Shown: one piece after another, positions 44,906 through 54,946 of the stretch
How the letters are laid out: the number at the start of each line of letters is the position of its first letter
How positions within the stretch are numbered: the first letter of the stretch is position 1
NCBI RefSeq assembly: GCF_021726515.1
Contig: NZ_JAKKCJ010000002.1
Location: forward strand, 248,001 to 312,000
Origin: Vibrio sp. CK2-1
Lineage (GTDB): Bacteria; Pseudomonadota; Gammaproteobacteria; Enterobacterales; Vibrionaceae
Direction of reading: 5' to 3'
DNA length: 64,000 nucleotides
The notes under the pieces: generated by a model
What the model was told of the DNA's origin: nothing
Database searches by the model: none
The model's input: the letters and a program-made list of their open reading frames with translations, nothing else
Made by a program: the position numbers and the translations under genes

Positions 44906-46162
44906 ATGTTTCAGATTTTACAAGGTGCCCAAATGTTATTCGTAGCATTTGGTGCACTGGTTTTAGTTCCTCTTTTAACTGGGTTAGATCCTAGTGTCGC
45001 GTTATTCGGTGCCGGTATCGGTACTCTTATCTTCCAAGTGATCACCAAGCGAAGCGTTCCCATTTTTCTTGCCTCTTCTTTCGCTTTCATTGCTCCTATT
45101 ATGTATGGCATCCAAGCATGGGGTGTTGCTAGTACCCTAGGTGGTTTGATGACCGCAGGTGCCGTGTATGTGATATTAGGTGCCGTGATTAAAGTGCGTG
45201 GCAGTGGCTTCATCCACAAGTTATTACCACCGGTGGTCGTTGGCCCTGTGATCATGGTTATCGGTCTAGGACTGGCTCCTGCGGCCGTTAATATGGCGCT
45301 AGGTAAAAGTGGTGATGGTGGTATTCAAATTGTCGCTCATGATGCTGCATTATGGATTTCTGCGATTTCTTTGATTGTGACCATTATTTTAAGCGTGATG
45401 GGTAAGGGCTTCTTTAAACTAGTGCCGATTCTTGGCGGTATCGTTTCTGGTTATATCGTGAGTTTATTCTTCGGCGTAGTGGACTTTTCACCTGTTCAAC
45501 AAGCGGCATGGCTTGCGGTTCCTAACTTTACTTTCCCAGAGTTTAATATCAATGCGGTGTTATTTATGATCCCGGTGGCGATTGCGCCAGCGGTTGAGCA
45601 CGTAGGTGATATTCTGGCGATCTCTAATGTGACCGGCAAAAACTACCTGAAAAAGCCAGGCTTACATCGCACTATGACGGGTGATGGGGTCGCAACTATG
45701 GCGGCAGCTATGTTTGGCGCACCACCCAATACCACCTACTCAGAGGTGACTGGAGCGGTAATGCTCACCAAGGCGTTTAATCCTGTGATCATGACATGGG
45801 CGGCGGTGACAGCTCTAGTATTGGCGTTTGTTGGTAAGCTAGGCGCAGTATTGCAAACCATTCCGGTTCCAGTGATGGGCGGCATTATGATCTTACTATT
45901 CGGTTCGATTGCTGTCGTTGGTTTGAATACCTTGATTAAAAACCAAGTTGATTTACATAAGTCACGTAACCTAGTGATTGTGGCGGTGACATTGGTCTTT
46001 GGTATTGGTGGAATGGCGTTCGGTATTGGAGAGTTTAGCCTACAAGGTGTTAGCTTATGCGGTATCGTGGCGATTATTCTTAACCTAGTACTTCCTAAAG
46101 ATATTGGCGAAAACCATATTGTCGATAACGCGCAAATGGAAGGCGATTCAGAGATTAAGTAA
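44906..46162 (+). CDS. uraA: Uracil/xanthine permease, NCS2 family (UraA)
   Basis: A 418-aa inner-membrane nucleobase:H+ symporter with about 14 TM segments. The family motif region VAPAVEHVGDILAIS is visible as IAPAVEHVGDILAISN (about 227-242), where the Glu binds the base, and GAPPNTTYSEVTGAVMLT (about 271-288) is the second substrate motif. LPPVVVGPVIMVIGLGLAP matches UraA. SD AGGTAGGG precedes the start. No upp gene is adjacent. Confidence 0.9.
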   Translation: MFQILQGAQMLFVAFGALVLVPLLTGLDPSVALFGAGIGTLIFQVITKRSVPIFLASSFAFIAPIMYGIQAWGVASTLGGLMTAGAVYVILGAVIKVRGSGFIHKLLPPVVVGPVIMVIGLGLAPAAVNMALGKSGDGGIQIVAHDAALWISAISLIVTIILSVMGKGFFKLVPILGGIVSGYIVSLFFGVVDFSPVQQAAWLAVPNFTFPEFNINAVLFMIPVAIAPAVEHVGDILAISNVTGKNYLKKPGLHRTMTGDGVATMAAAMFGAPPNTTYSEVTGAVMLTKAFNPVIMTWAAVTALVLAFVGKLGAVLQTIPVPVMGGIMILLFGSIAVVGLNTLIKNQVDLHKSRNLVIVAVTLVFGIGGMAFGIGEFSLQGVSLCGIVAIILNLVLPKDIGENHIVDNAQMEGDSEIK

Positions 46163-46201
46163 TTTAGCCGATACGCCGATACAAAGTTAAAGTGATAGAT
46201 A

Positions 46202-46234
46202 CAAAAAGTGCGCCTCAGTGAGGCGCACTTTTTT
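46202..46234. terminator. Bidirectional terminator between uraA and ygiM
   Basis: AAAAAGTGCGCCTCA and TGAGGCGCACTTTTTT form a perfect, GC-rich stem with A and T runs. It closes both converging genes. Confidence 0.93.
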
Positions 46235-46256
46235 ATATAATAACGATAACTGAGGT

Positions 46257-46868
46257 TTAAGCCCAACCACCCGGGTTTTTCTTACGGCGTGGAATAATGT
46301 GTGGCAAAATTAAACCAAACAATAGACCTAGACCTGCAACGCCACCGCCATACATGAAGTAACGAAGTAGTAAGTCATCTTTTTGAGTGTCAATTCTTGC
46401 TCGTAACGCGCGAACTTCTTCTTGAGAGTCAGCAAGCTGCTGATTGATTTCACGGTAGTTCGTTTCTAGATCGGTAATTTGCTTTTTGCTTAACTCTAAA
46501 GAACTGACTAGACCTGCTTTTTCAGTGTCCGACGTTTCACGAGCTTTGCTTAATTGCTCTTTTACCGTTGCCAATTCTTTTTCAAGTTTAGGCATGCGAA
46601 CAGCCATGCTGACATCTTGAGTCACATACTTGCTCTCAATCCAGCCTTTACGACCTTTGCTGTCTAAGATTTGCGTAAATTTCGTTGAGTTGTTGCGACC
46701 TAATACTTTAATCACTTCACCGGCATCAACACTACCAATAATACGGTAGTCATTACTTGGGCCTGAATGCACATAAGTAAAAAGTTGGTCTGAAATGTAG
46801 AAGTCACGTGCGTATGTCATTGGAGCAAAAAAACATGCCAATAATACTAAGCAAAGAAGCTTTTTCAC
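46257..46868 (-). CDS. ygiM: SH3-domain membrane protein YgiM (TIGR04211-like)
   Basis: A 203-aa envelope protein. A cleavable signal peptide (1-20; LLCLVLLACFFAPMTYA) leads to a bacterial SH3 domain (about 22-85, with HSGPSNDYRIIGSVDAGE and GWIESKYV). A long coiled coil (about 95-160) follows, then a C-terminal TM helix (about 168-190, GGGVAGLGLLFGLI) with a positive tail. It probably binds peptidoglycan or bridges periplasmic parts. The linkage to ygiF and cca is as in E. coli. The 290-bp upstream region holds a 14-bp palindrome and no other gene. Confidence 0.88.
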   Translation of the reverse strand: MKKLLCLVLLACFFAPMTYARDFYISDQLFTYVHSGPSNDYRIIGSVDAGEVIKVLGRNNSTKFTQILDSKGRKGWIESKYVTQDVSMAVRMPKLEKELATVKEQLSKARETSDTEKAGLVSSLELSKKQITDLETNYREINQQLADSQEEVRALRARIDTQKDDLLLRYFMYGGGVAGLGLLFGLILPHIIPRRKKNPGGWA

Positions 46869-47021
46869 ATTTTGTCCCTTTTAATTTGGTATAAAGCTTT
46901 CAAGTGGAATAAAGCTTTTTCATTGATATAAATCTAAAGGAGATGAACAGCAATTGGCCGGTTCATTAGCCTGTCCAAGAAACAGGTACCTTTACTATCC
47001 CCATCACCGTGCGGATATAAA

Positions 47022-47035
47022 CGATAAGCTTATCG
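47022..47035. promoter_or_regulatory. Perfect 14-bp palindrome in the ygiM-pit region
   Basis: CGATAAGCTTATCG is self-complementary and lies in a 190-bp gene-free gap upstream of ygiM. It could be an operator or a hairpin; no regulator is known for it. Confidence 0.25.
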
Positions 47036-47066
47036 AATAGTAAGAAGTTTCAGCTTGAGGTGCAAC

Positions 47067-47097
47067 AAAAGAGGGAGCTTTCGCTCCCTCTTTTTAC
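47067..47097 (-). terminator. Terminator after the phosphate transporter gene
   Basis: AAAAGAGGGAGC (about 47067-47080) and GCTCCCTCTTTTT form a strong stem with loop TTTC. It lies 60 bp past the pit-like stop codon. Confidence 0.9.
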
Positions 47098-47158
47098 CTT
47101 GTCGTAAAAATTATGACATAGCTATGACAGAATGCCTTACGACAATCGCTGGATTGTA

Positions 47159-48418
47159 TTATGCAAAGACGCCTTGAATTGCGTAGAAGAATACAATCGA
47201 AAGCACGGCACCTGCTGGTAGAGTAATGATCCAAGATGCCACGATATTACGTACTACACCTAGGTTCAATGCTGCGATACCACGAGCAAAACCCACACCC
47301 AATACCGCACCAACTAAGGTTTGTGTGGTTGAGATAGGCAAGCCAGTACCTGATGCCAATACTACGGTAGTTGCGGTTGCAAGTTGAGCTGCAAAACCAC
47401 GGCTAGGAGTCAGTTCGGTAATACCAGTACCAACAGTTGCCATTACTTTGTGACCCATAGTTGCAAGACCGACTACGATACCAATACCGCCTAGAGGAAG
47501 AATCCACCATGCAATGGCACTTTTAGCGGTTAACTGACCCATGTGCTCAACGGTAGATACGACAGCAGATAGTGGACCGATCGCATTAGCGACATCGTTT
47601 GAACCATGGGCAAATGCCATCGCACACGCAGTGATAACCATTAATACGCTAAAGATGCTCTCAACACCGGCAAAGCTGTGATCTTCTTTTTGGTTGGCAA
47701 ACTTTCTATTGATATAGATGTAACCGCATACCATGACAAGAGCAGAAACCAACGCTGAGTACATCCAAGCTTCACCATGAGTTAGATGTAGACCAATGTG
47801 CTTTAAGCCTTTCTTGATGGTAACTAAAGCGATCACCATAGTGGTAATAAACATGTAAACCGGTACAAAACGCTTCGCATTGTGAACAGGGTTTTCAGTG
47901 TCGAAAATTAGCCGTTGTGCACTGACAAATATGCCGTAGGCAAATATACCTGCGATAAAGGGCGTGACAATCCAACTCCCCACGATGCCTTGTACTGAGT
48001 GCCAGTCGACACCTTCAGTACCTACTGAAACACAAGCAAAACCAATGATTGCACCGATAATTGAGTGCGTAGTCGATACCGGCCAGCCCATGTATGAAGC
48101 TAAAAGCAACCATGTACCCGCTGCAAGTAATGCCGACATCATACCGTATACCAATACGTCTGGTTGGGATACGTAGTATGAGGTATCAATCACCCCTTTA
48201 CGAATGGTGTCAGTTACTTCACCGCCTGCTAGGTAAGCACCAGCAAACTCGAAAATCATAGCAATAACAATTGCTTGCTTTACTGTTAGAGCTTTAGAGC
48301 CAACAGAAGTACCCATTGCATTGGCAACATCATTTGCACCAATACCAACAGCCATTAGGAAACCAAAGAACGCTGCAACTAAAATTAAAATAGTGCCGTA
48401 GTTTGCGAGGATATCCAT
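47159..48418 (-). CDS. pitA: Low-affinity inorganic phosphate transporter (Pit family)
   Basis: A 419-aa PiT permease that takes up metal-phosphate with protons. About ten TM segments are present, with the duplicated PiT signature: GANDVANAMGTSVGSKAL near the N-terminus and GSNDVANAIGPLSAV in the second half. The start is MDILANYG at 48418, with a TAGGTA SD; an in-frame start 27 bases upstream is weaker. It forms an operon with the DUF47 gene upstream (116-bp gap), a common pairing in which the DUF47 protein modulates the transporter. The symbol is by family; pitB is the alternative. Confidence 0.9.
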   Translation of the reverse strand: MDILANYGTILILVAAFFGFLMAVGIGANDVANAMGTSVGSKALTVKQAIVIAMIFEFAGAYLAGGEVTDTIRKGVIDTSYYVSQPDVLVYGMMSALLAAGTWLLLASYMGWPVSTTHSIIGAIIGFACVSVGTEGVDWHSVQGIVGSWIVTPFIAGIFAYGIFVSAQRLIFDTENPVHNAKRFVPVYMFITTMVIALVTIKKGLKHIGLHLTHGEAWMYSALVSALVMVCGYIYINRKFANQKEDHSFAGVESIFSVLMVITACAMAFAHGSNDVANAIGPLSAVVSTVEHMGQLTAKSAIAWWILPLGGIGIVVGLATMGHKVMATVGTGITELTPSRGFAAQLATATTVVLASGTGLPISTTQTLVGAVLGVGFARGIAALNLGVVRNIVASWIITLPAGAVLSIVFFYAIQGVFA

Positions 48419-48534
48419 CGTAATACCTAGTTTTTGAGATAACAATTCGGGTAAGTTTGGCGCAGGGAATCACACCCTGCACTTACCGCATCAGTTATTT
48501 TTTACTGTTTTGTTTATTGTAGCTGTGTCGAACG

Positions 48535-49215
48535 TTAAGAACGAGACAGCATGACTTCCAAGCGAGCACCTACACGTTGTGCTTGATCGGCAATACCACC
48601 AACCCATTCAAGGATCTTGTATAGGAATACAATATCGATTGGGTTGTATTTAGATTCAATCGCCATTAACTGCTGACGAAGTGCAATTTGCATCGTGTCA
48701 GTGTCATCTTCAATTTCATCTAATTGGTGAATCATTTCAGCAACTAAAGTGACTTCGCGACCTTTAAAGCCTGTTTCAAGTAGTTCATCCAATTCGTGAA
48801 TTACTTCTTGTGCCTGACCTGCGGCGTCAAGGCAGCGAGAGACATAAGCTAGAAAAGCTTCTTGCATTTGCGTTGGGATCTCTAACTGACGGCCAATGAC
48901 TCGGCCCGCGATATCTTTAGCAAGGTTAGCAAGTTTGTCTTGTTGAGTGAGGAGTTCAAGCATGTCGGTACGATCTACCGGCATGAAAAGACCACGTGGA
49001 AGTTTGAGACGGATCTCACGCTTCAATACGTCAGCTTCACGCTCTAGACGAGAGATGTTTTCACGAATGTTATTCGCTTCTTCCCAGTCGCCTTTGGCGC
49101 AAGTTTCAAAGAAAGGGATTAGATGTGAACAGCATTCATTTACACAAACAACATGTTCTTGCAAAGGCTTAATAGGGGACTTTGCAAATAACCCCATTAT
49201 CGTATTTACTGGCAT
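48535..49215 (-). CDS. DUF47/PhoU-like phosphate transport regulator
   Basis: A 226-aa all-helical protein of the PhoU-like DUF47 (TIGR00153) family. Repeated helical motifs (NIRENISRLEREADVLKREI split by a loop, and HQLDEIEDDTDTMQIALRQ) give the metal-binding acidic patches of the family. It probably gates or senses phosphate for the adjacent Pit permease. The start could be Met1 or Met7 (MGLFAKSP). It is the first gene of the pit operon and is divergent from ygiF. Confidence 0.9.
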   Translation of the reverse strand: MPVNTIMGLFAKSPIKPLQEHVVCVNECCSHLIPFFETCAKGDWEEANNIRENISRLEREADVLKREIRLKLPRGLFMPVDRTDMLELLTQQDKLANLAKDIAGRVIGRQLEIPTQMQEAFLAYVSRCLDAAGQAQEVIHELDELLETGFKGREVTLVAEMIHQLDEIEDDTDTMQIALRQQLMAIESKYNPIDIVFLYKILEWVGGIADQAQRVGARLEVMLSRS

Positions 49216-49441
49216 GGTTATTCAACCTACAAAAAAATATAACCCATTGGACATTTGGCTTAACTTTAGCTCAAATACTGGACTGTGCTATAAAGTCGCG
49301 CATGTTAACTTAATCTGAAAAGCATTCATACTATTTTAGATCATGTAATCTGCAGATCATATTATTGTGATTTATATTTCCCTCTTGCTCACTACTCAAT
49401 TCCGCAATATCCTTTCTGGGTAATTAACAATAGGTATCATT

Positions 49442-50965
49442 ATGGAAACCGAGATAGAACTTAAGTTTTTTGTTTCACCTGATTTCTCCGATATTTTAAA
49501 GCAAAAAATTGCCGAGACGAAAGTCCTTCAGCATAGCCGCAAAGAGCTTGGCAATACTTATTTTGATACCGCCGATTCTTGGTTACGTGACCATGATATC
49601 GGTTTGCGAATCCGTCAAAGCGATGGCGTGTATGTTCAAACCGTTAAAACCTCTGGCCGAGTCGTTGCAGGCTTGCATCAGCGTCCCGAGTACAATGCTG
49701 AGCATTCCAGTAATGAGCCAAACCTTTTACTTCACCCTGATGATATTTGGCCAGCAGGTCGAGAAGTGTCAGTCTTACAAGATCAAGTCGTCCCACTTTT
49801 TGCGACTAATTTTGAGCGAGAGCAATGGTTATTGAGCATGCCAGATGGAAGCCAAATAGAAGTGGCTTTCGATCAAGGTGTGGTAGTAGCCGGTGAGCAA
49901 CAATCGCCTATTTGTGAAGTAGAGTTAGAACTGAAATCTGGGCAAACCGAATCCTTATTTACTTTAGCGCGTATTTTGTCTGATCAAGGTGGCATGCGTT
50001 TAGGTAATTTAAGTAAAGCGGCACGCGGCTATCGGTTAGCACAAAACTATGTATCCGATCCGGTGTTAGATTTCGCTTTAATTGAAACCGACCCTAAATT
50101 CAGTGTCGAAGAATGTTTCGTTCAATCATTAGAGCATGGTTTGTCGCATTGGCACTACCATGAACAAATCTACTGCGAGCAACAAACGGTAGAGGCGTTA
50201 GAGCAAATAGACTACGCCATCCACTTTATTCGTCAGCTGTTTACGGTTTATGGTGGGATCATTCCTCGTCGTGCCAGTGCATTATTGCGCCAAGAGTTTA
50301 AATGGTTAGAAGAAGAGTTATCTTGGTTGAAAACCTCGCAGTATTTAGAGGATTTAACCGAAGATAAAGGCTATACCCTACGTAAGCTCGATTGCCAAAA
50401 GCAATTAGTCGCGGTACTGAATGAACAAAAAGAAGCCCTGCCTAGTTCAGATTTGATTTTAAAGTTATTTGAATCTGCACGTTATACCGCCGTGTTGCTG
50501 GATTTAAGTCGTTGGATTTTATCGAAAGGTTGGCAACCATTTTTAGACGACAAAGCGCGTGAAAAAATGGCGCAAGACGTTAAACCTTTTGCGATGAAGC
50601 AGCTAGATCGCAGCTGGGCTGAGCTAATTGAAGCCTTCCCTGTGGAGCGTGAATTGTCGCGGCAAGACTATATCGACCAACAATCTCGCTTGAGACGTAA
50701 CTTGTTTACCGGATTGGCGTTCGCCTACTTGTTCGATTTAGAGTTGCGTACTCAATTTCGTTTGCCTTGGGTAGACTTATTAGAAGGGGTTGATGATTTA
50801 TTGACTCTAGAGCCGTTACAACAATTATTGCCTGAGCTTGAAGAGTCCGATCAAGAGCAGCTAGAGCGTTGGATAAGACGTCAAGAAATGTCGATTCTGC
50901 ACGCCATGGAGCAAACGCGTGCTCGTTGTATTGAAGCAGCACCGTATTGGCATCGAAACAATTAA
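49442..50965 (+). CDS. ygiF: Inorganic triphosphatase (CYTH-CHAD), YgiF
   Basis: A 507-aa protein that hydrolyses tripolyphosphate. The N-terminal CYTH domain (about 1-205) starts with the ExExK signature (EIELK at 4-8) and has basic/acidic tunnel residues such as LRIRQSDGVYVQTVK and EVELELKSG. The C-terminal CHAD domain (about 220-500) is helical with conserved histidine-rich helices (HGLSHWHYHEQ, RRASALLRQEF). It stands upstream of glnE as in E. coli, here separated by a convergent channel gene. Confidence 0.95.
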   Translation: METEIELKFFVSPDFSDILKQKIAETKVLQHSRKELGNTYFDTADSWLRDHDIGLRIRQSDGVYVQTVKTSGRVVAGLHQRPEYNAEHSSNEPNLLLHPDDIWPAGREVSVLQDQVVPLFATNFEREQWLLSMPDGSQIEVAFDQGVVVAGEQQSPICEVELELKSGQTESLFTLARILSDQGGMRLGNLSKAARGYRLAQNYVSDPVLDFALIETDPKFSVEECFVQSLEHGLSHWHYHEQIYCEQQTVEALEQIDYAIHFIRQLFTVYGGIIPRRASALLRQEFKWLEEELSWLKTSQYLEDLTEDKGYTLRKLDCQKQLVAVLNEQKEALPSSDLILKLFESARYTAVLLDLSRWILSKGWQPFLDDKAREKMAQDVKPFAMKQLDRSWAELIEAFPVERELSRQDYIDQQSRLRRNLFTGLAFAYLFDLELRTQFRLPWVDLLEGVDDLLTLEPLQQLLPELEESDQEQLERWIRRQEMSILHAMEQTRARCIEAAPYWHRNN

Positions 50966-51001
50966 TCGGCGCCAATTCATGGCTGATTAAGTCTAATAAC
51001 G

Positions 51002-51033
51002 AACAAAGGGATCGAAAGATCCCTTTGTTATTT
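51002..51033. terminator. Bidirectional terminator with GNRA-type loop
   Basis: AACAAAGGGATC (51002-51013) and GATCCCTTTGTT (51018-51029) form a perfect 12-bp stem closed by GAAA. It lies between ygiF and the convergent channel gene. Confidence 0.85.
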
Positions 51034-51078
51034 CTACTGGTTGAGTATTTGAAGTCAGCGAAGCTAGTTCTTTCGATT

Positions 51079-51834
51079 CTAGTTATCTCGATTCTTCTGC
51101 TGTAACTGTTGCTCTAAGCGTTCTATTTTATCGAGTATGACTTGTTGCTGAGATAGCAATTGTTGCAGTGCATTATTATCTTCTGCTGCGGTTTTTACCG
51201 GCGAAGTTAAAATTGATGTGATCAAACCAGAAATCATACCGAATATCCCCACACCACAGATAATCATTGCGGTAGCCAGTACTTTGCCACCAACGGTGAC
51301 AGGATAGTGATCACCATAACCTACTGTAGATATAGTGACTAAACTCCACCACAAGGCATCTCCGGCAGTATGGATGTTGCTATCAATCGCATCACGTTCA
51401 AACATCAACATAAAAATAGAGCCACTGCAGACTAAAATGATCAATAAAGTGAAAATAGTCGCTAAGGTTGCTTCTTTACGGTTCTGTTTAACTTGCTTGA
51501 TAAAAGAGTTGCTATAGCGGAATAGAGACAGCATTCTGACAATATGCCAGATCCTAGCAAGGCGAAGAATTTCAATGGTAGGAATACTGGCAACGATATC
51601 CAGCCAATGGGATTTCAAATAGTCTAATTTGTGTGCCGAGCGGCAGCAATCAATCGTCAGTTGCAGTAAAAAGAGAACACAAATAGCGGTATCTATGCCT
51701 AATAAGGTATGGCGAGTTTCTTGATCGACTGGAAACAGGAGCAAATAAATGACAATGCCGACTGAGATAAACGAAAGCAATAATGACATTAAGCTCATTG
51801 GTTTAAAATCGGAGCCGTTATGCACCTTAGCCAT
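51079..51834 (-). CDS. Voltage-gated-type potassium channel protein
   Basis: A 251-aa, six-TM channel subunit. The selectivity filter TVGYGD is at about residues 175-180, in the pore segment SLVTISTVGYGDHYPVT. The S1-S4 part (about 20-130) includes a basic S4-like segment (RLARIWHIVRMLSLFR, about 89-104). S6 is about 192-215 and a coiled coil closes the protein (about 220-248, Gln/Leu-rich), suited to tetramer assembly. It probably conducts K+ across the inner membrane; the gating signal is unknown. It is inserted between ygiF and glnE. Confidence 0.88.
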   Translation of the reverse strand: MAKVHNGSDFKPMSLMSLLLSFISVGIVIYLLLFPVDQETRHTLLGIDTAICVLFLLQLTIDCCRSAHKLDYLKSHWLDIVASIPTIEILRLARIWHIVRMLSLFRYSNSFIKQVKQNRKEATLATIFTLLIILVCSGSIFMLMFERDAIDSNIHTAGDALWWSLVTISTVGYGDHYPVTVGGKVLATAMIICGVGIFGMISGLITSILTSPVKTAAEDNNALQQLLSQQQVILDKIERLEQQLQQKNRDN

Positions 51835-51988
51835 GGTGTTTCCTTATTAATTGATTTCTAACGTAGAATATACCCAAGTGGCTGGGGCACATACTCAAGT
51901 CACTTGGGGATAAACAAACTATCCGCACTTTATCATGCACAAGATAAACGACCAATATAATGGTCTATTAATGAAACAAGGAGTTTCT

Positions 51989-54847
51989 ATGAGTTTGCCT
52001 GCTGCGCTACAAGCCCTTTCTGATTCTGCATTCACTACATTGCTTGAGCGTCATTCAAATAGCTTAGAAGATTGGTCACAAGACGAAAAGCAGCAACTCG
52101 AAACTGTTTTAGGTCTAAGCGACTTTATTACTGAATCTCTAATGAGCGATGAGACGTTGCTTGAACAGCTGCCTCAACTCCTTAAAGTAAACAAACGTGC
52201 TGAGAATTATCGTCAGGAGTTGCAACAACGCTTATCGCAATGTTCCAATGAAATCGAGTTTTTACACCAGCTTCGGTTATTCCGTCGTCAAGAAATGGTG
52301 ATCATTGCTTGGCGTGATTTTTTGCAACAATGGCCTTTGGAAACGAGCCTACAGCATTTGTCTATGTTGGCAGAGGCGATGATTGTCGAAGTCTACCAAT
52401 GGCAATATAAAGCATGTTGTGAAGAGTGGGGAACGCCGTGCAACGCGCAAGGAGAAGCCCAACCTATGCTGATTATTGGTATGGGTAAACTCGGCGGTGC
52501 TGAGCTGAACTTCTCTTCCGATATTGATTTGATTTTTACCTACCCAGAAAATGGCGAGACTCAAGGTAAGCGTCGCAGCTTAGATAATGCCCAGTTCTTT
52601 ACTCGCCTAGGTCAACGTGTGATCAAAGCGCTCGATCAGACTACCTTTGATGGATTTTGTTATCGAGTCGACATGCGGTTACGCCCATTTGGTGAAAGTG
52701 GTCCATTGGTGATGAGTTATGCTGCACTAGAAGATTATTACCAAGAGCAAGGACGTGATTGGGAACGTTATGCGATGGTGAAAGCTCGCGTTATGGGATG
52801 CGAAATGTATCCACAATACCAAGAGTTGCGTCAGATGCTCAGACCGTTTGTGTTCCGTCGTTATATTGATTTTAGTGCGATCCAATCTTTGCGCCGAATG
52901 AAGTCGATGATCAGCGCTGAAGTGCGTCGCCGCGGTTTGAGCAATAACATTAAGCTTGGCGCAGGCGGTATCCGTGAAATTGAATTTATCGTGCAAGTTT
53001 TTCAATTAATTCGTGGTGGACGAGAGCCGAGTTTGCAAGGGCGAGGTTTGCTGGAAACCTTAACCGCGATTGATGAGCTTGGCTTGCTTGAGTCACATGA
53101 AGTGCAAACCTTGCGTGAATCTTATTTATTTCTACGTCGCCTCGAAAACTTATTACAAGCGATTGGTGATAAGCAAACCCAAACCTTGCCAGATGATGAG
53201 CTAGACCAGCAGCGTTTAGCCTTTGCCATGTCGATGCCTGATTGGTCTTCACTCATTCAAACTACCTTCCAACACATGCAGAATGTTCATCAGGTTTTTG
53301 TTGATTTAATTGGTGAGGAAGAAGAGTCCGAAGATTCGGTTGCACCGCATTTTGTTGAGATGTGGGATATGGCCAGCGAAGCGGATGTCTTAGAAACCAT
53401 TTTGCAGCAAGATGTTGGTTCGGAACATGCGACGTCTTTATCTGAAGTGATCGTTCGTTTTAAGCAAGATCTTGCCAAAAAGACGCTAGGTCCACGCGGA
53501 CGTGAAGTACTGGTTCGTTTAATGCCTAAAGTCTTCGAGGCGGTTTTTGCCCATAAAGATGCTCAGTTTGGTTTGGCGAGAGTATTACATCTACTTAATC
53601 GAATCGTGACTCGAACCACCTATCTAGAGTTACTCGAAGAACATCCCGGCGCGTTAAAGCAACTAGTGCGCTTGTGTACCGCAAGCCCGATGATTTCTGA
53701 AAAGTTAGGCCGCTATCCAATTTTGCTCGATGAATTAATCGACCCTCAGCAATTGTATAACCCGATTGAATTGCATCAATATCGTTCTGAATTGCGAGAT
53801 TTTCTAGCGCGCATTCCAGAAGATGATATGGAGCAGCAAATGGAAGCGCTGCGCCAATTTAAGCAGATTTGTATTTTGCGGATTGCGGCCGCCGATATTG
53901 CAGGAGTACTTCCTGTGATGAAAGTAAGCGATCACTTAACTTACTTGGCTGAAGCGATTGTGGATGCGGTGGTGCAACAGGCATGGCTACAACTGACGGA
54001 AAAATACGGTGAGCCGAGTCATTTAGCGGATAGAGAAGGCCGCGGCTTTGCGGTGGTCGGTTATGGCAAAGTAGGTGGTTGGGAGCTAGGGTATAACTCA
54101 GATCTCGATGTGGTGTTTTTGCATGATTGCCCAACCAACGTTTATACCACAGGGCAAAAAGAAATTGATGGTCGCCAATTTTACCTAAGGTTGGCGCAAC
54201 GCATTGTGCATATTTTTTCCGTAAGAACCCCATCAGGAATTCTCTATGAAATGGATACTCGCTTACGTCCATCGGGCGCTTCTGGTTTACTGGCTTGTGC
54301 CACAGAAACCTTTGAAGAGTATCAATTACAACAAGCTTGGACTTGGGAGCATCAAGCACTCGTGCGAGCTAGAATGATTTATGGCGATTCTCAATTAGCA
54401 GAAAGCTTTAGCCATATTCGACATAAGGTACTTACCCAATCGCGAGATGGTGAAAAACTCCGCCAAGAAGTTAGCGATATGCGGGAGAAAATGCGTGAAC
54501 ACTTAAGCGCTAAGAAGCCGGGGCGTTTTATGCTTAAACAAGATAAAGGCGGCATTACCGATATTGAGTTTTTAGTGCAATATTTGGTGCTGCAACATAG
54601 TCATGTTCATTCGCCTTTAACCCAATGGTCGGATAATGTGCGTATTTTGGAAAAAGCCGCCGAACAAGGGCTCATGTCTAAGCAAGACAGCGAGCAATTG
54701 ACGGAAGCTTATACTTGCTTGCGTGATGAGACGCACCGTAGAAACTTGCTAAACTTAGACGCAGATGTTGATGATGCTTTTTTCATTGAACAAAGAGAGT
54801 GTGTGATTGCTCATTGGCAGCATTGGTTTGTTAATCTCGGCGACTAA
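51989..54847 (+). CDS. glnE: Bifunctional glutamine synthetase adenylyltransferase/deadenylase
   Basis: GlnE adds and removes AMP on glutamine synthetase in nitrogen control. The protein is 952 aa starting at [10 protein letters not shown], chosen because AAGGAG lies 7 nt upstream; an in-frame start 54 bases earlier has no SD. Two nucleotidyltransferase domains are seen: the N-terminal deadenylase ([20 protein letters not shown], about 162-181) and the C-terminal adenylase ([20 protein letters not shown], about 690-709), each with the GxGxxG and DxD motifs. A PII-responsive regulatory region links them. Length is close to E. coli GlnE. Confidence 0.97.
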   Translation: MSLPAALQALSDSAFTTLLERHSNSLEDWSQDEKQQLETVLGLSDFITESLMSDETLLEQLPQLLKVNKRAENYRQELQQRLSQCSNEIEFLHQLRLFRRQEMVIIAWRDFLQQWPLETSLQHLSMLAEAMIVEVYQWQYKACCEEWGTPCNAQGEAQPMLIIGMGKLGGAELNFSSDIDLIFTYPENGETQGKRRSLDNAQFFTRLGQRVIKALDQTTFDGFCYRVDMRLRPFGESGPLVMSYAALEDYYQEQGRDWERYAMVKARVMGCEMYPQYQELRQMLRPFVFRRYIDFSAIQSLRRMKSMISAEVRRRGLSNNIKLGAGGIREIEFIVQVFQLIRGGREPSLQGRGLLETLTAIDELGLLESHEVQTLRESYLFLRRLENLLQAIGDKQTQTLPDDELDQQRLAFAMSMPDWSSLIQTTFQHMQNVHQVFVDLIGEEEESEDSVAPHFVEMWDMASEADVLETILQQDVGSEHATSLSEVIVRFKQDLAKKTLGPRGREVLVRLMPKVFEAVFAHKDAQFGLARVLHLLNRIVTRTTYLELLEEHPGALKQLVRLCTASPMISEKLGRYPILLDELIDPQQLYNPIELHQYRSELRDFLARIPEDDMEQQMEALRQFKQICILRIAAADIAGVLPVMKVSDHLTYLAEAIVDAVVQQAWLQLTEKYGEPSHLADREGRGFAVVGYGKVGGWELGYNSDLDVVFLHDCPTNVYTTGQKEIDGRQFYLRLAQRIVHIFSVRTPSGILYEMDTRLRPSGASGLLACATETFEEYQLQQAWTWEHQALVRARMIYGDSQLAESFSHIRHKVLTQSRDGEKLRQEVSDMREKMREHLSAKKPGRFMLKQDKGGITDIEFLVQYLVLQHSHVHSPLTQWSDNVRILEKAAEQGLMSKQDSEQLTEAYTCLRDETHRRNLLNLDADVDDAFFIEQRECVIAHWQHWFVNLGD

Positions 54848-54946
54848 ATACAAGCTTATAAGCCTGTGATATTATCGACATAACAACGTTAATTTTGTCT
54901 TAATGGCAGATAAATAGACAAGACCATTAAGCATGCGGAGAACAGT

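Noticed and set aside
45736..46266. 176-aa minus-strand ORF opposite uraA
   Set aside because: Lies inside a well-supported permease gene; its protein is low-complexity Pro/Thr/Ile-rich and lacks any family feature.
53859..54359. 166-aa minus-strand ORF opposite glnE
   Set aside because: Antisense to the conserved second adenylyltransferase domain; no SD and no recognisable domain.
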